Part shown: positions 26,001 through 34,570 of the stretch, piece by piece
Layout of the letters: every line of letters starts with the position of its first letter
How positions within the stretch are numbered: the first letter of the stretch is position 1
Assembly (NCBI GenBank): GCA_035578905.1
Contig: JAQJVL010001219.1
Span: 124,001-188,000 of the forward strand
Length of the DNA: 64,000 nucleotides
Direction: 5' to 3'
DNA from: Stictocephala bisonia
Taxonomy: Eukaryota > Arthropoda > Insecta > Hemiptera > Membracidae
Made by a program: the position numbers and the translations under genes
Notes under the pieces: generated by a model
The model's input: the letters and a program-made list of their open reading frames with translations, nothing else
The model's database searches: none
Told to the model about the DNA's origin: nothing

Positions 26001-29000
26001 ATATTACAAATTTCATCTAGTTTCAGGATATATACAGTAAAGGTTTTATATGTTATATGAAGTATAAAAGTAATTATACTTACAAAACCCTGTGTAGTAC
26101 AATTTATGCAAAAATTTGTTACTGTGGTAACATAATTTTCAAAAATTTGCTAAAAATTCTATATAATCAGTACAGACTTCTAACTAGTACTAAAATTTAT
26201 AGAATTACTTGTTCTATAAATAAAATATATTTGTAAAATGGTTATGATGGTATCCTCTGGCTGTGAGCTTAGGGGTCCACAGATGATGATGAAATTTATC
26301 CGGCGTACGCACACAAATGTGATATTCTTCATGTTCACAATTTTTGTTCTTTTATAAAAAGGCTTCAATATAATTTTGTGTGTGTAGTAATTTTTGGTAT
26401 GTAGATACCAAAAGTAATGTAAACACAATTATATCATAATAACACCATAATTATGTATAATTAGACTTACAAAGACAAGTAAACAAAACTTCCAAGGCTA
26501 GCGTCAGTTTGAAAATCGCTTTCACATTGGACAACGAATATTCATCATATTATTTTCCATTGTTTCCGTCGTCTTAGAACCAAGTCAGGCATACCACTAC
26601 AATCGGTAACTCTTCCCGTTTCCAGTGGTATATGAATCTTGTCATTAGCGCTAATAGGTATACTATAACAAGTGATAATATCGAACGATGTCAAGTCGAC
26701 AATTTTTTGTCGATTGCCAGTACAGAATCAACACAAGTCGACAATTATTTGTCGAAACGCGGCACGAGGGTTAAAATAAAGTAAGTTGCTGATGAGTTTA
26801 GAGTAAAAGTTATTTGCCCACATCAAACTTTCTCCTTGGAGACCTACCACACTAAACTTTATTTTAGGAGACCTGCTAAAATTTCATTAGTCCTATATAT
26901 TTATTCAATAGGCGAATATAGTCAAGGAGTGCAATTCATTTTTAAAAAATGTGTAAGGAGTACGCAACTGGGAAAAGATTGAGAATCTTTTGCTATGTTA
27001 CGGCATCTTTTCATAAAAGTACTTTGATATTTTAAATAACAAAGATAACAGTGACATAGTTTTTAAATTATTATTATATACTTGATGCGTGTGAGGAATG
27101 CAAAATCCCTACTACGATAGATTGCAGTTGACCAAGGGACAGTCAAGGCAAGAAAAGTGAAAAAAAGTCAAAACTTTTTGCAATAAATGTACTGCAATGT
27201 TTTAATGTATGCCATGTTATTGTTACGTAATGACGTAACAGCTCAGCAATGTTTTAATATGAAGCACAAGAGTTTTTCTTAAAATATGTTATCTTTTTTC
27301 CTAAGAAGTACCCAACGGTGGGTCATATCTGAATAGAAGAGAATATTAGTGTATTTGTAGACACTTTAGTATCTGACCCACTATCCTTAAAAGGCTTCTT
27401 TTTGTGCTGTACAACAAAATAATGATGCTCAAAAGTGGCTGTAGACATTTAGGTTGCCATTGAAACTGATTAGTGGGTCAGATTTGTAAAGTGTAGCGTC
27501 AGATATGATCCCTGTCATCATTTTAAAATGGTGGCATGGTTCTAATTTGACCCACGTCATCCCGAATGAGTTAAATCTCCTTCATTTTCCATCAACATTG
27601 CCATATCATCTGCGAATCTAATACACCTCACTCTTTTCAACCTACATGACCTCTTTTTCTATGGAAGCACTCCAATTATTTCTACTAGGTACATATTTAA
27701 CAGTGTTAGCAGCATTCCTGCCCTACACCTCTCCCAATCCAATTTCATCTGAAGTTTTATCCTTAATTTTCACTTCAGCCTTCTGATTAAAATACAGGTT
27801 CTTTATCTGTATTCTCTCTGTCCATTCTATTCAATATTTCTTTAAGATGATCATTAAGCTTCATGATGATAATACCTCTTAACAAAATGAGGCTCTGTGG
27901 TGCTCCTCTTCAGTAATATGATGGTATGAATTATTATTTACTGTAAAAATGTGTCACTATTAGTATTATTTTACATCAATTAACATGTAAGTAGGAAAAC
28001 AATTATTACATAGGTATTAACCAATAAACAGTTTAAATTTCCAATGGTACTTAGTTCTTAACGTGCAATATTTATCTACTTTAAATTCTCTTTACTAAAC
28101 AATTCACGTAATGTTATTTTAAGTTCATTCACTTGAAATAATAACCTAAACTTGTAAAACATTAACCATTTTTTGTATAAGAATATTAGTGTATTTGTAG
28201 ACACTTTAGTCTGAAATCACCGATCAGATCTTTGCAATGTTCATGTTGTTTGCTTTTTTTGAACAGAAAAAACTTTACTTCCACCTTAGTAACTATGAAT
28301 TAGAAAACTGTTGATATCTATGTTTTTACAACAACAATTTATTTTTAGGGGAGAGGCCATATGTTTGTAGTACTTGTGGAAAAGCCTTCAGTCGCAAAGA
28401 GCACTTGATGAGACATTCAGTTTCTCACACCGGCCAGAAGATGCACGCTTGTGACATGTGTAACAAGTCTTTTTCCCGTAAGGACAATCTGTATAAGCAT
28501 CGCAAGACTCATGGCATCACAGGTCCTTATGAATGTGAGACATGTGGCAAGTCTTTTGTTGTCAAACATTACTATCTTATGCATAGGAACAGCCATACTA
28601 CTCCTGAAACATCAGAGGATTCCTTACCTTACCGTTGTGATATTTGTCATAAAGGTCAGTATGTTGCTCCTAAACTCACCCACGTTCTTTTAAATGTTTA
28701 TTTTTAAAAATAAACGAGCATATTAAATAATCTAGCGAAGGATGGATTCCCGAAATTGCTTAGTTATTTACTTCACTATTTCATCCTATCAATTGACTGT
28801 AGTTATTGAAATTATGTGGTTAAGATTAGAGTAATTAGTACTTTATTCTCTAGTTCATGGACAAACTCTTTAGAATGATTTAATCTCTTACATTTATTTT
28901 ATGTGTTGGTTTTCTTATACTTTGCTTATGATGTTTTTCCTGCAAGTTTCAAGTTTGTTTATATAGGGTAAGATGGGTTTGCCCTCACTCTTTAGTTACT

Positions 29001-31828
29001 TTTTACACTCTTTAGTTAGTGGTTTATCTGAAATTATAAACAAACCAGCTCAAACATAACCAAGTAGTTAACATCTCAACTGCTGAGTTAATAGCGCCTT
29101 ATGTTGAGTTTTTAATAACATTACTAACCTTGATTGACTTGGTTTTATATGAGCTTTGTAGTTCATATAAAATAGGTTTTATATGAGCTTTGTAGTTCAT
29201 ATAAAATACTACAAAACTATTGTAGGTAGCACCTTGTTTTGAGTTTGTTTTTTTTTCAACTACACTATAGCTTTAAAAGAAATTATCACTAAAACAATTG
29301 TATTCCACTATTTGATGAGTCAGCGTTATAAACAGCTGGATCAAAAGAGTTATATTTCAATATATATATATATAGAATACCCTACTAGCCTTTTTTGTTT
29401 GTAGAGCCTGCCTGTTGCTTGTTTGTATCTTTGTCTGGCCGGAGGAGGTTGTGGATCACTACTCTACTGTTTTCACAACCACCTTGTGTATTATGACTAT
29501 TCACTGGATTATTATAGGCACTTTTATCAGAAAATAAATCACTCAAATCATCGTTTTCATTTAATAAATCGTCAATTCCCCATTCCATAAAGGGAGGCCA
29601 ATAATCATTACCAGACACTTCACGAAACTACCTAACAGAAACAAGGCAGAGAGCAACTGTAAAATTAAATGAAACTCATTCTGTTGATACCCTAAACAAG
29701 CCTAGCAGTTAACCAAAACACTTTCAGATGTCGTGAGCACATAGTTGCAAAAAAATAATCAATACCGACTTGAGACGCTGGCAGCACACTAGAGGTGGGC
29801 CAAATGAACTGAAACGTCTAAATCGTTCTGTTCTGACTCTAGTAAGTTCTAGAATGGTTTTTATCATGCGGTACTACTAATTCCACGTTCCGATGTCATT
29901 TTCAATCTGCTATAGTACGAATGGCGAGAGTTCCTAGCTGTGTGTGAACGGATATATTGAACAGAGTCAGTTTATGTCCCAATACGAGTTCCAAATGTTT
30001 TGAGAAAAGACAACTATTTTGTTTCCATGTACTGCTTGAATAACGTAAACGTGCAGTTCCGGTTTGTTTGTTTCTCAGGAGAAGGTTTGGTAACAAGTGT
30101 ATGTAATGGATTTCATCGTTGAATAAAGTGTAGGAATTATTATTAGTGACAGTGACTGGAGGACGAAGCTTTAATTATTTATTTTCGAAATAAATCTTAG
30201 TTACCACATTAATGTGACTAAGATTTGTATAAATAGTATATATAATATAAAAAATTTTTTATAATTAACATTTATTTTTATAGTTTTCCAATTTGTAAAT
30301 GTTTCTTTTAATTAATGATGCATTTTAAATACAATTCATCCTGAAATTTCACCAAAAACCTCCATTTTATTTTTTACTCACGCATATTACATTACAACGC
30401 ATGAAAAGTCAATACGGATGTACTCGTTATGTATCAAATCGTATCATAAGAAGTAGAAGCCGTACCTGGAAGTTGTAAAAGAACGTGTTCCAAGAGCGGT
30501 ACGAAATGAACAGAATGGTTCTTCTTCCGGAACTGCCAGGCACACCTCTACAGCACACTGTGCAGTGAGTACGGAGTGACAACTCATTCGTAGCAGTGTG
30601 AAGACAGCATCTGAAAATCAGTTATAGCAGTTGAGAGGTTGAATTAAAGAGCTTGTATGTTCAGAGGAAGTCAAACAGTATTTTATATTTTTGTTAGCAT
30701 CGTTTTAAAGAACAACTTTGCTAACTGAATATTTATCCTAATAAATAATTCTTGATATACTGTTATCAAACCTTTGTAATTCAAAAACGTGAACAAATCA
30801 AGTTTTTTTAGTCCATTATTTGAACAAGAATATATAAGAACTTAATAAGAATAAAATACTTAATCTAATGTTAAGTAAATATCAGAATGCCATGACTTCT
30901 AACATTTGAAGATAGCCTTTACAATATGAATTCAGAAAATGCTCTATTTTGATGCCACTTCCATAATTTTAAATATTGTTTCTTTTAAATCCAGAATTTG
31001 AATGAATTGTCTACTTAGCATTCACACCATTTTTCATGATAACTGACAAAATATTACTGTATTGTGGGAGAGTGACTAAAAATGGGTAACTTAAATGACT
31101 CCAAGAGAAAATTCTGTTTTTCTCAGTCATGGCTAATGAAAATAATGTTGAGATAAAAGAGCTCAATTCATTAAGCAATCCTAACCATTAAACTTTTCCA
31201 ACAATAGGTGTTTGTATTTTACATAATTTAGTCTTTCTTCATTATCTTGTAATAGATTTTCCTAGTTTGCAATGCCAAACAAAGATTTCGTGACTACTTT
31301 AATTTGAATTCAGATGAATAATTTGAAACGTTCTTAATAAACCCTCTACACTTTGAACTAGATAGCCTATGATTGCCTGCATCATAATAAATTGTTAAAA
31401 TTAATTTTCAATCAAACTAGGTTTTATGCATATATTAATGCAGCAAAATGTTGACAGGTTTTTCAGTAAAACAGTACCTGACTACCCATAAGCTGCGCCA
31501 CCGGAGCAAGACAACACAGCACTTAGTTGTAGACAGCACAAGTAACGAACCAGAGAGTGAGCAACAAGATCCATTGTCAACAGTGAACGCTGCTGCCATC
31601 AACGTAACTCACCACAGCAATAATGCCTCCCCTATGTTTCAAGTGACAACTGGTACAAACACAGCTGCTGTTAATGTTACCCACCACAGCAATAGTTCTA
31701 CTCCTCTCTTTCAAGTGACAACTGGCACAAACACAACGTACCTGACCACTGCTGCATCCAATGCATTGATAGAAAATTACAGACGGCTTCATACTTCGAG
31801 GCCTCTGACAACTCCAGCTTTATTATAA
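4914..31828 (+). CDS. C2H2 zinc-finger protein, six-exon gene (about 451 aa)
   Basis: Coding exons: 4914-5093, 7359-7421, 19213-19385, 24897-25159, 28349-28654, 31458-31828. All five junctions are GT-AG and the phases (0, 0, 2, 1, 1) join without a break. The protein is a low-complexity N-terminal half (about residues 1-165), an atypical Cys2-His-Cys motif, five Krüppel-type C2H2 fingers (one split exactly by the last intron), and a Ser/Thr/Asn-rich tail with a tandem duplication. HTGERPY and related linkers between the first fingers indicate sequence-specific DNA binding in the nucleus. Introns are 2.3, 11.8, 5.5, 3.2 and 2.8 kb and packed with mobile elements. An untranslated first exon probably lies upstream, because an AG sits right before the ATG. 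I do not assign an ortholog. Confidence 0.85.
5206..6423. mobile_element. Possible pogo-like element bounded by divergent ends
   Basis: The left end CAGTTGTGGTAATCGGAACT continues with ATGTCCGAATCACG. The reverse complement of 6370-6423 starts CAGTAAGGGTTTGTTCAG and contains TTCGGACTATCAAG. Both have the CAG start and 'CGGA-ATC' repeats of pogo/Tigger ends but are not well matched to each other, so they could belong to separate elements. A LINE fragment occupies the inside. Confidence 0.3.
5614..6290 (-). pseudogene. Non-LTR retrotransposon C-terminal fragment with NUMOD3-like repeats
   Basis: An open frame of about 225 codons reads RHYDTVVLPEALYAAETTII, then EKTERKILRKIFGATQKDG and RRLQFYGHLSRM, the conserved region downstream of reverse transcriptase in many arthropod LINEs. 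The last 60 residues contain two similar basic motifs, QWTEQRRQEHSQRMKEHW and KWTEERKQKHSARMRDVW, which resemble NUMOD3-type DNA-binding helices. The 5' part, including RT, is missing, so this is a 3' fragment or 5'-truncated insertion. Confidence 0.65.
7359..7421 (+). CDS. Zinc-finger gene coding exon 2 (21 codons)
   Basis: TTTTCAG acceptor and GAG|GTAAGT donor bracket a 63-nt in-frame exon (NHQQPMDQGTTFYVRVPNNV and E). It is too short for ORF detection. The perfect donor and phase 0 on both sides support it. Confidence 0.75.
7422..10830. other. Intron 2, first part: no recognisable element
   Basis: AT-rich. At 7500-7620 and 8460-8590 there are GAACTAGTTCC-like sequences, and 8569-8574 reads CCTCTA like a hAT end, but no matching partner was found. 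At 9920-10010 a 'GGGAGGTAGAG.ATATTTTAT' phrase occurs twice about 50 bp apart. The open frame at 9850-10095 has no recognisable similarity. Confidence 0.4.
10900..11094 (+). pseudogene. GIY-YIG fragment of a second Penelope-like element, 5' piece
   Basis: Reads SRIYYVKCSSRKYYVGQTG in the frame of 10832-11179: the GIY position is degenerate (RIYY), the Cys position is present, YVGQTG matches the YIG motif. The frame is cut at 11095-11102 by a hAT insertion. Coding similarity resumes at 13456. Confidence 0.6.
11103..13447. mobile_element. Non-autonomous hAT-type element, 8-bp duplication GTCAGCAT
   Basis: Left end TAGGGGTGTGCGAGTACTCG and right end (reverse complement) TAGGCGTGTGCGAGTAGTGA. 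Exact 8-bp copies GTCAGCAT flank it (11095-11102, 13448-13455). The terminal 100 bp at each end are rich in CTCGA/TCGAG words, probably transposase-binding sites. No transposase frame is recognisable in 2345 bp. It sits inside the PLE fragment. Confidence 0.82.
13456..13606 (+). pseudogene. Penelope-like fragment, 3' piece beyond the hAT insertion
   Basis: Directly after the second copy of the 8-bp duplication the frame reads DTHFIGK, a stop, then KESVKVIKIRRYENNFNRDR, which resembles the PLE C-terminal pattern (.ES..I....NNFNR). Joining it to 10900-11094 restores continuity, with an 8-bp duplication as the scar. Confidence 0.45.
13700..14900 (-). pseudogene. Degenerate, internally deleted LINE
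   Basis: On the - strand, pieces of a non-LTR polyprotein can be read with stops and frameshifts: LGTLNIGTLREKVEEVIDMM (start of the AP-like endonuclease) near 14820-14760, then MRFMAFADDIMV (RT motif with FADD) near 14585-14550, EPILTYGAESWTVKTRDKS near 14210-14150, and the GRPRDRW-like tail near 13900. The endonuclease start and the FADD are only about 200 bp apart where a full element needs about 2 kb, so a large internal deletion has occurred. Confidence 0.65.
14901..15360 (-). other. Probable 5' part of the same LINE
   Basis: A 133-codon - strand frame (14959-15360) rich in Arg, Pro and Ser precedes the endonuclease start. It is open on the + strand too (14873-15283). It could be the 5' untranslated or ORF1-like region of the LINE; I recognise no domain. 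Confidence 0.3.
15645..15765 (+). repeat. 3' fragment of a ~430-bp SINE family
   Basis: The segment containing AACAATGACTACACTAGTTT and the CTCATATTCGCC phrase matches the 3' end of the copies at 37524 (+), 42703 (-) and 55798 (-). Confidence 0.6.
15851..15927. repeat. Inverted repeat flanking the long-TIR mariner, left copy
   Basis: Contains CTCGCGAGGTTTAC, TTGGCCAGGC and TGGAGTGGGGGGAGCTGCC. It matches the reverse complement of 18852-18930 in the same order. The mariner therefore lies inside an older inverted-repeat structure of about 3 kb. Confidence 0.5.
16021..18474 (-). mobile_element. Mariner-like transposon with ~520-bp terminal inverted repeats
   Basis: Ends CAGGGTGTTCGGTAAAAGTG and its reverse complement are flanked by TA (16019-16020, 18475-18476). 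The inverted repeats run 16021-16546 and 17961-18474 with few differences, unusually long for this superfamily. A decayed transposase lies between them on the - strand. The size is 2454 bp. Confidence 0.85.
16674..17791 (-). pseudogene. Mariner-like transposase, DD41D-type spacing, inactivated
   Basis: The N-terminus (17791-17450) has a helix-turn-helix region ending SFSHQKTGNSGRQVSVRTPE. The catalytic part begins VLFTDEAKF (first Asp). The second Asp is lost: MQGGAPAHF replaces the usual QDGAPAHF. The last Asp is in SPDLNPLDFFLWG. From the lost Asp to the last there are 41 residues, a spacing reported for a subgroup of Tc1/mariner elements. Stops after NKSIR (17449) and near 17400, and a frameshift near 17350, break the frame. 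This copy cannot make a functional enzyme. Confidence 0.8.
18475..19212. other. Intron 2 end; right copy of the flanking inverted repeat
   Basis: 18852-18930 pairs with 15851-15927. The rest, apart from a GC-richer patch at 18700-18960, is AT-rich with no gene. Confidence 0.45.
19213..19385 (+). CDS. Zinc-finger gene coding exon 3
   Basis: Encodes QDGAVTVHGEEEVVEGEA and a His/Asn-rich stretch, ending ILRTDER with the Arg codon split by a GTGAGT donor. The acceptor is TGCAGCAG, a NAGNAG tandem site that could add or drop one Gln. Acidic and polar; probably a regulatory linker. Confidence 0.8.
19850..20610 (-). mobile_element. Internally deleted mariner (761 bp)
   Basis: Ends CGAGGGTAATCCAGAAAGT and (reverse complement) CGAGGGTTATCCAGAAAGT are flanked by TA (19848-19849, 20611-20612). 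The size and retained coding ends fit a mariner that lost the central catalytic part. Confidence 0.85.
19947..20448 (-). pseudogene. Mariner transposase remnant lacking the catalytic core
   Basis: Starts MSAAIENPTKCEVRSV; a stop follows a few codons later. The HTH region continues AAEIHRELCTVYGLN through GRPSLVNNDLLSKVNQKVRE to EKLGYHKFCARWV. It then jumps, out of frame, to the C-terminal AVTDWLYSQAADFYEEGIDK and GDYVEK stop. All three catalytic aspartates are in the deleted part. Confidence 0.82.
20880..22260 (-). pseudogene. Degenerate Jockey/CR1-like LINE reverse transcriptase
   Basis: Read on the - strand with stops and shifts: KSGYFPSDLK (22150), FRKNKFTADTFNKLLIVGLE (21970-21910), FLNLSKAFNCV (motif A, D changed to N, 21880), MAHGISEGFILVLYCF (motif B, 21545-21495), SSAKFLDKGLTCDHHVNHAC (21280-21220), ALRNLIKFCALVVLVIAYNG (to about 21135) and SFRELGLLTL (near 20990). 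Ancient copy without an intact frame. Confidence 0.65.
22261..23772. other. Intron 3 filler, nothing recognised
   Basis: AT-rich with short random frames (for example 22557-22742 + and 23028-23324 -) that show no known motif. A trinucleotide run of ATA/TAA lies at 23728-23750. Confidence 0.4.
23773..23932 (-). repeat. tRNA-derived SINE, family A
   Basis: On the - strand: GGTGGCTCAGTGGCTAAGGC (A-box region), GGTTCGAAGCCCC (B box), a short body with TTGAATAAAGTTGACGC, and an A-rich 3' end. The same order of elements is found at 38434-38594 on the + strand. Confidence 0.8.
24897..25159 (+). CDS. Zinc-finger gene coding exon 4 (atypical finger plus finger 1)
   Basis: Begins by completing the split Arg codon. 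Holds CDQCGQELNTPELQANHSMN followed by Cys (Cys-x2-Cys, 12 residues, His-x3-Cys) and then the first classical finger, FACESCGKYFKRKEHLFQHR followed by KLHTG. The last Gly codon is split after its first base at a GTAAAT donor. Confidence 0.85.
25160..25700. other. Intron 4 start; acidic coding-like remnant
   Basis: Around 25480-25600 (+) the phrase FSEPNIESDTEDILLDNVGN is readable and then meets stops. Its acidic character resembles the N-terminus of piggyBac-type transposases, and a TTAA element starts 100 bp downstream, but the link is speculative. Confidence 0.25.
25701..26770. mobile_element. Non-autonomous TTAA element (piggyBac-type), element b
   Basis: TTAA at 25697-25700 and 26771-26774. 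Ends CCCTCGAACCGGG and (reverse complement) CCCTCGTGCCGCG. Near the right end two near-identical palindromic boxes, TCGACAA-N4/5-TTGTCGA, start at 26692 and 26734, exactly 42 bp apart, the last ending 15 bp from the terminus. No transposase. Confidence 0.75.
27300..27570. mobile_element. Probable TTAA element end with TGAC/GTCA boxes, element f
   Basis: TTAA at 27571-27574 follows a right end that reads, in reverse complement, CTCATTCGGGATGACGTGGG. Boxes TGACGTGGGTCA and TGACAGGGATCA start at positions 12 and 54 from the end, 42 bp apart. More 'TGGGTCA.AT' words lie at about 27318, 27371 and 27473. The opposite end was not found. Confidence 0.4.
27340..28210. repeat. Exact 31-bp direct repeat, copies 840 bp apart
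   Basis: The 31-bp sequence at 27340-27370 (core GAATATTAGTGTATTTGTAG, followed by ACACTTTAGT) recurs without change at 28180-28210. Between them lie the presumed TTAA end and the LINE RT fragment. It may mark a local duplication or the edges of an unrecognised insertion. Confidence 0.6.
27575..27800 (-). pseudogene. LINE reverse-transcriptase fragment
   Basis: The - strand reads GMLLTLLNMYLVEIIGVLPW then RVRCIRFADDMAMLMENEGD, i.e. the RT motif B-C region with an intact FADD. Only about 75 residues are preserved. Confidence 0.6.
28349..28654 (+). CDS. Zinc-finger gene coding exon 5 (fingers 2-4 and half of 5)
   Basis: Starts by completing the Gly of an HTGERPY linker. Contains three full C2H2 fingers (YVCSTCGKAFSRKEHLMRH.., HACDMCNKSFSRKDNLYKH.., YECETCGKSFVVKHYYLMH..) and the Cys half of a fourth (YRCDICHK). 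The donor GTCAGT splits the next Gly codon. Fingers 1-3 share the helix pattern RK[ED][HN]L. Confidence 0.88.
28655..29789. other. Intron 5 start; tandem duplicate and unassigned ORF
   Basis: 29141-29174 is repeated exactly in tandem at 29175-29208 (34 bp). Each unit is itself a hairpin, TTTTATATGA and TTCATATAAAA around GCTTTGTAG. A 77-codon - strand frame at 29385-29618 (MSGNDYWPPFMEWGIDDLLN, acidic) is unassigned. Confidence 0.45.
29790..30550. mobile_element. Non-autonomous hAT element, 8-bp duplication CAGCACAC
   Basis: Ends TAGAGGTGGGCC and (reverse complement) TAGAGGTGTGCC. Exact CAGCACAC copies at 29782-29789 and 30551-30558. 761 bp, no transposase. The ends resemble those of the hAT at 11103 (TAG-GGTG-GC), so the two may share a mobilising enzyme. 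Confidence 0.82.
30551..31457. other. Intron 5 end, nothing recognised
   Basis: AT-rich, no coding or repeat structure noticed. Confidence 0.4.
31458..31828 (+). CDS. Zinc-finger gene coding exon 6 (end of finger 5 and tail)
   Basis: Completes the finger begun in exon 5 (..GFSVKQYLTTHKLRH), which confirms the splice. A Ser/Thr/Asn-rich tail follows with two tandem 24-residue copies (31592-31663 and 31664-31735), each containing NVTHHSN and FQVTTGTNT. The stop is TAA at 31826. No further domain is recognised. Confidence 0.85.
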
Positions 31829-33234
31829 TAGTAGTTAAACAATTATTTATAATTTAAGAGAAGGCTTTCAAAGCTAAATACCAAATGGGGCTGGCTCAAT
31901 ACCTTCTAAAAAAGCAAGGCCCGACAGCTGAGGTTGTGACATCACAATAGAAGGCTTCAAGAAAGACAGTAAAGTTTTAGTTCTATTACTCATTATTGAA
32001 ATATGCTCAATATTTTAATTAATGCTCAAATATTTAATTACTTTAGAACATACATAATTGCTTTATAACATTTATAATGAAATATAACATATAAAAAATT
32101 AACCTTGTTGTAAATTCATTAAAATAGTTGTCATTAATTTAAAACTATGTAGTCTAATAGGTCTACTTTCTGTTAATAAATGAATACCAAAATGGCTAAT
32201 CATTTATCTATTAACCATAGAACGTTGCTAGTGTCTTGGACAAGAGGGCATCTGGTCCATAAGTAAGGGTTGAAGTTTATCATCCACAAGAGTAGATATA
32301 TTCAGTAATAGTCTAGAGGATGGCAGTGTGCCTTTTTGGATCTTCAGGAGGACGTAAATTTCAGGTAGACTGGGGTTTTATATTTTAATTTACATTCCAA
32401 ATACAGCTAAATTAGTGTAGTTTATAAACATTAGCTATCAACTTATCTTAAATATTACTTTTGTCACATCTCTAATTATAAATTTTTAAGTTCAAAATGA
32501 AATAATGGTATAAGTTTTTTATCTACCTGTTTATCTATTCTCTCAAAAAATCACTCATCATTTTAAAAATGTTTTATATAATTTGTGCAGATTACTTAAC
32601 ATTAATGTATTTACAATCAAATAACAATAACGGTGTAACAGTTAAGAACAATATACTAATAATAACAAATGAAAAGTAAACAAATAACAACTCTAATTAC
32701 TGTAACTTGTTAATGAAACATATCAGAATGAACAGTTTGATGAGTCTTATTGTGTTAATAGCAACGATACGGTTGTTACTGAAAAATTAAATTCTAGGGA
32801 GAACACCTGTCACTAAAACCTAATATCTACGAAAAGGTTAATATTTATTTCATGGTCTTTTGGATGTTTTAAAATGATCTTGTACGTAAATAATTATGTG
32901 TTTTGTCAGGTATTGAAGCAGTTAATAGAGTTATTAAAATAGTTTTGATCGTATTTGGGCGGAGAAGGATCAAACAATATGAGTTTCTAAAAAAAAAATG
33001 TAGACTCGATATATTATTTTCAATACTATAGAGGCAGTTTACTAAGTATTAACTGCGTATCTATGGCATTTACTTTTACAAACATACATTTTTAACTAGA
33101 TTTTAAGTATTTTAGTTAAGTAGAGTCTTATAAGTCAGGGCTAGACAATAGTGTTAGTGTGATATATGTTACGAAGTTATTCATTTTTAAGCCTATCTTC
33201 ATTTTATGCACTGTTTCTGTGATTTTGAGATATA
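31829..33234. other. 3' flank of the zinc-finger gene
   Basis: Contains the candidate polyadenylation signal at 32175. Otherwise no gene or element is recognised. Confidence 0.4.
32175..32180 (+). terminator. Possible polyadenylation signal of the zinc-finger gene
   Basis: AATAAA lies about 350 nt after the stop codon in AT-rich sequence. In this composition such hexamers are common, so this is only a candidate. Confidence 0.25.
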
Positions 33235-34568
33235 CGAGGGCTATTCAGAAAGTAAGGAACGTTTTGGAATTAAAATTAAACCAAGTACAAGAACAAAATT
33301 TTATTATATACATTTGTAAGAGGGACTAAAATACTACTTCTCTACATAGTCACCATTCAAATTCAGGCACTTATTGTAGCGGTGGACAAGCTTCGAAACC
33401 CCTGCGTCAAAGAATTCTGCCGCCTGAGATCTCAGCCACGCGGTGACGCTTTCCTGGAGCTCCTCGTTGTTGTCAAACCGCTGCGTTGCCAGCCAAGTCT
33501 TCATTTTTGGGAATAAGTGAAAATCACTTGGAGCAATACCAGGACTGTAGGGTGGATGAGGAAAAACTTCCCACTGGAATGAGTTTATCAATTCTTGTGT
33601 CCGGATTGCCGTGTGAGGTCGTGCATTGTCATGCAAAAACAAAATTTTGGATGTCAATTTTCCTCGGCGCTTGTTTTGGATTGCTCTCCTAAGGTTCTGC
33701 AATGTTTGGCAGTACCGATCAGAGTTTATGGTAGCACCACGCTCGAGATAATCAATAAGAAGAACACCTTGCCTGTCCGAGAACACTGTTGCCATGATTT
33801 TCCTTGCCGACAGAGTTTGAAGACATTTTCGTGGCTTTTTAGGGGAACTTGTGTGCCCCCACTCCATGGACTGTAATTTCATCTCGGAATTGACGTGTTT
33901 TACCCAGGTTTCATCTCCCGTTACGATACGATCCAATAGCGCATCACCATGATCGTGGTAGGCCTCCAAAAACGTCAAAGCTGCCCCCATTCTTTGTTCT
34001 TTATGGCGATCCGTAAGCATTTTCGGTACCTTTATTGCACAAAACTTATGGTAGCCTAGCTTCTTTGTAACAATTTCAAACAATAAAGCCTGTGAAACTT
34101 GTGGAAAACATAGAGCAAGCTCAGTTATTGTGAAACGGCGGCTTTCCCAACCTTTTCATCAACTTTGGCGACCAGATTGTCAGTCACGATGCTCGGCCGT
34201 CCACTCTTCTCTTGATCATGAACGTTGGTTCGGCCATTTTTGAACTGGAAACACCACTTGCGGACGGAACTTTCATTCATTATGTTGTTCCCGTACACTG
34301 CACACAATTCCCGATGAACCTCTATTGGTTTTAAGTTTTTTGCTAACAAAAAACGTTTCACAGACCGCACCTCACAAGTGGCGGGATTTTCTATTGCAGC
34401 ACACATTTTAAATTTGAATATAAAAAAAACGGGCACCGCAACGATGCTTCAATTGTCACGGCTGGAAGCTGACTGAGGAGCCAAGCAGAACGACACAAAG
34501 ATGAACGAGATCTGCGCGCGCCTGGTGGCGTTAGATGGAAACGTTCCTTACTTTCTGAATGGCCCTCG
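33235..34568 (-). mobile_element. Near-complete mariner (1334 bp)
   Basis: Ends CGAGGGCTATTCAGAAAGT and (reverse complement) CGAGGGCCATTCAGAAAGT, TA at 33233-33234 and 34569-34570. Length and coding layout are those of a standard mariner. Confidence 0.9.
33334..34406 (-). pseudogene. Mariner transposase (DD34D) with one frameshift
   Basis: Two open segments cover the full enzyme. 34406-34125 holds the N-terminal HTH (MCAAIENPATCEVRSV, WCFQFKNGRTNVHDQEKSGR). After one indel near 34145 the frame resumes and runs to GDYVEK stop at 33334. The catalytic triad is present: TGDETW, LHDNARPH, and APSDFHLF with 34 residues between the last two aspartates. SPG replaces the usual SPD before APSD, which is not the catalytic position. 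One insertion or deletion is the main visible defect, so the copy is young. Confidence 0.9.
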
Positions 34569-34570
34569 TA

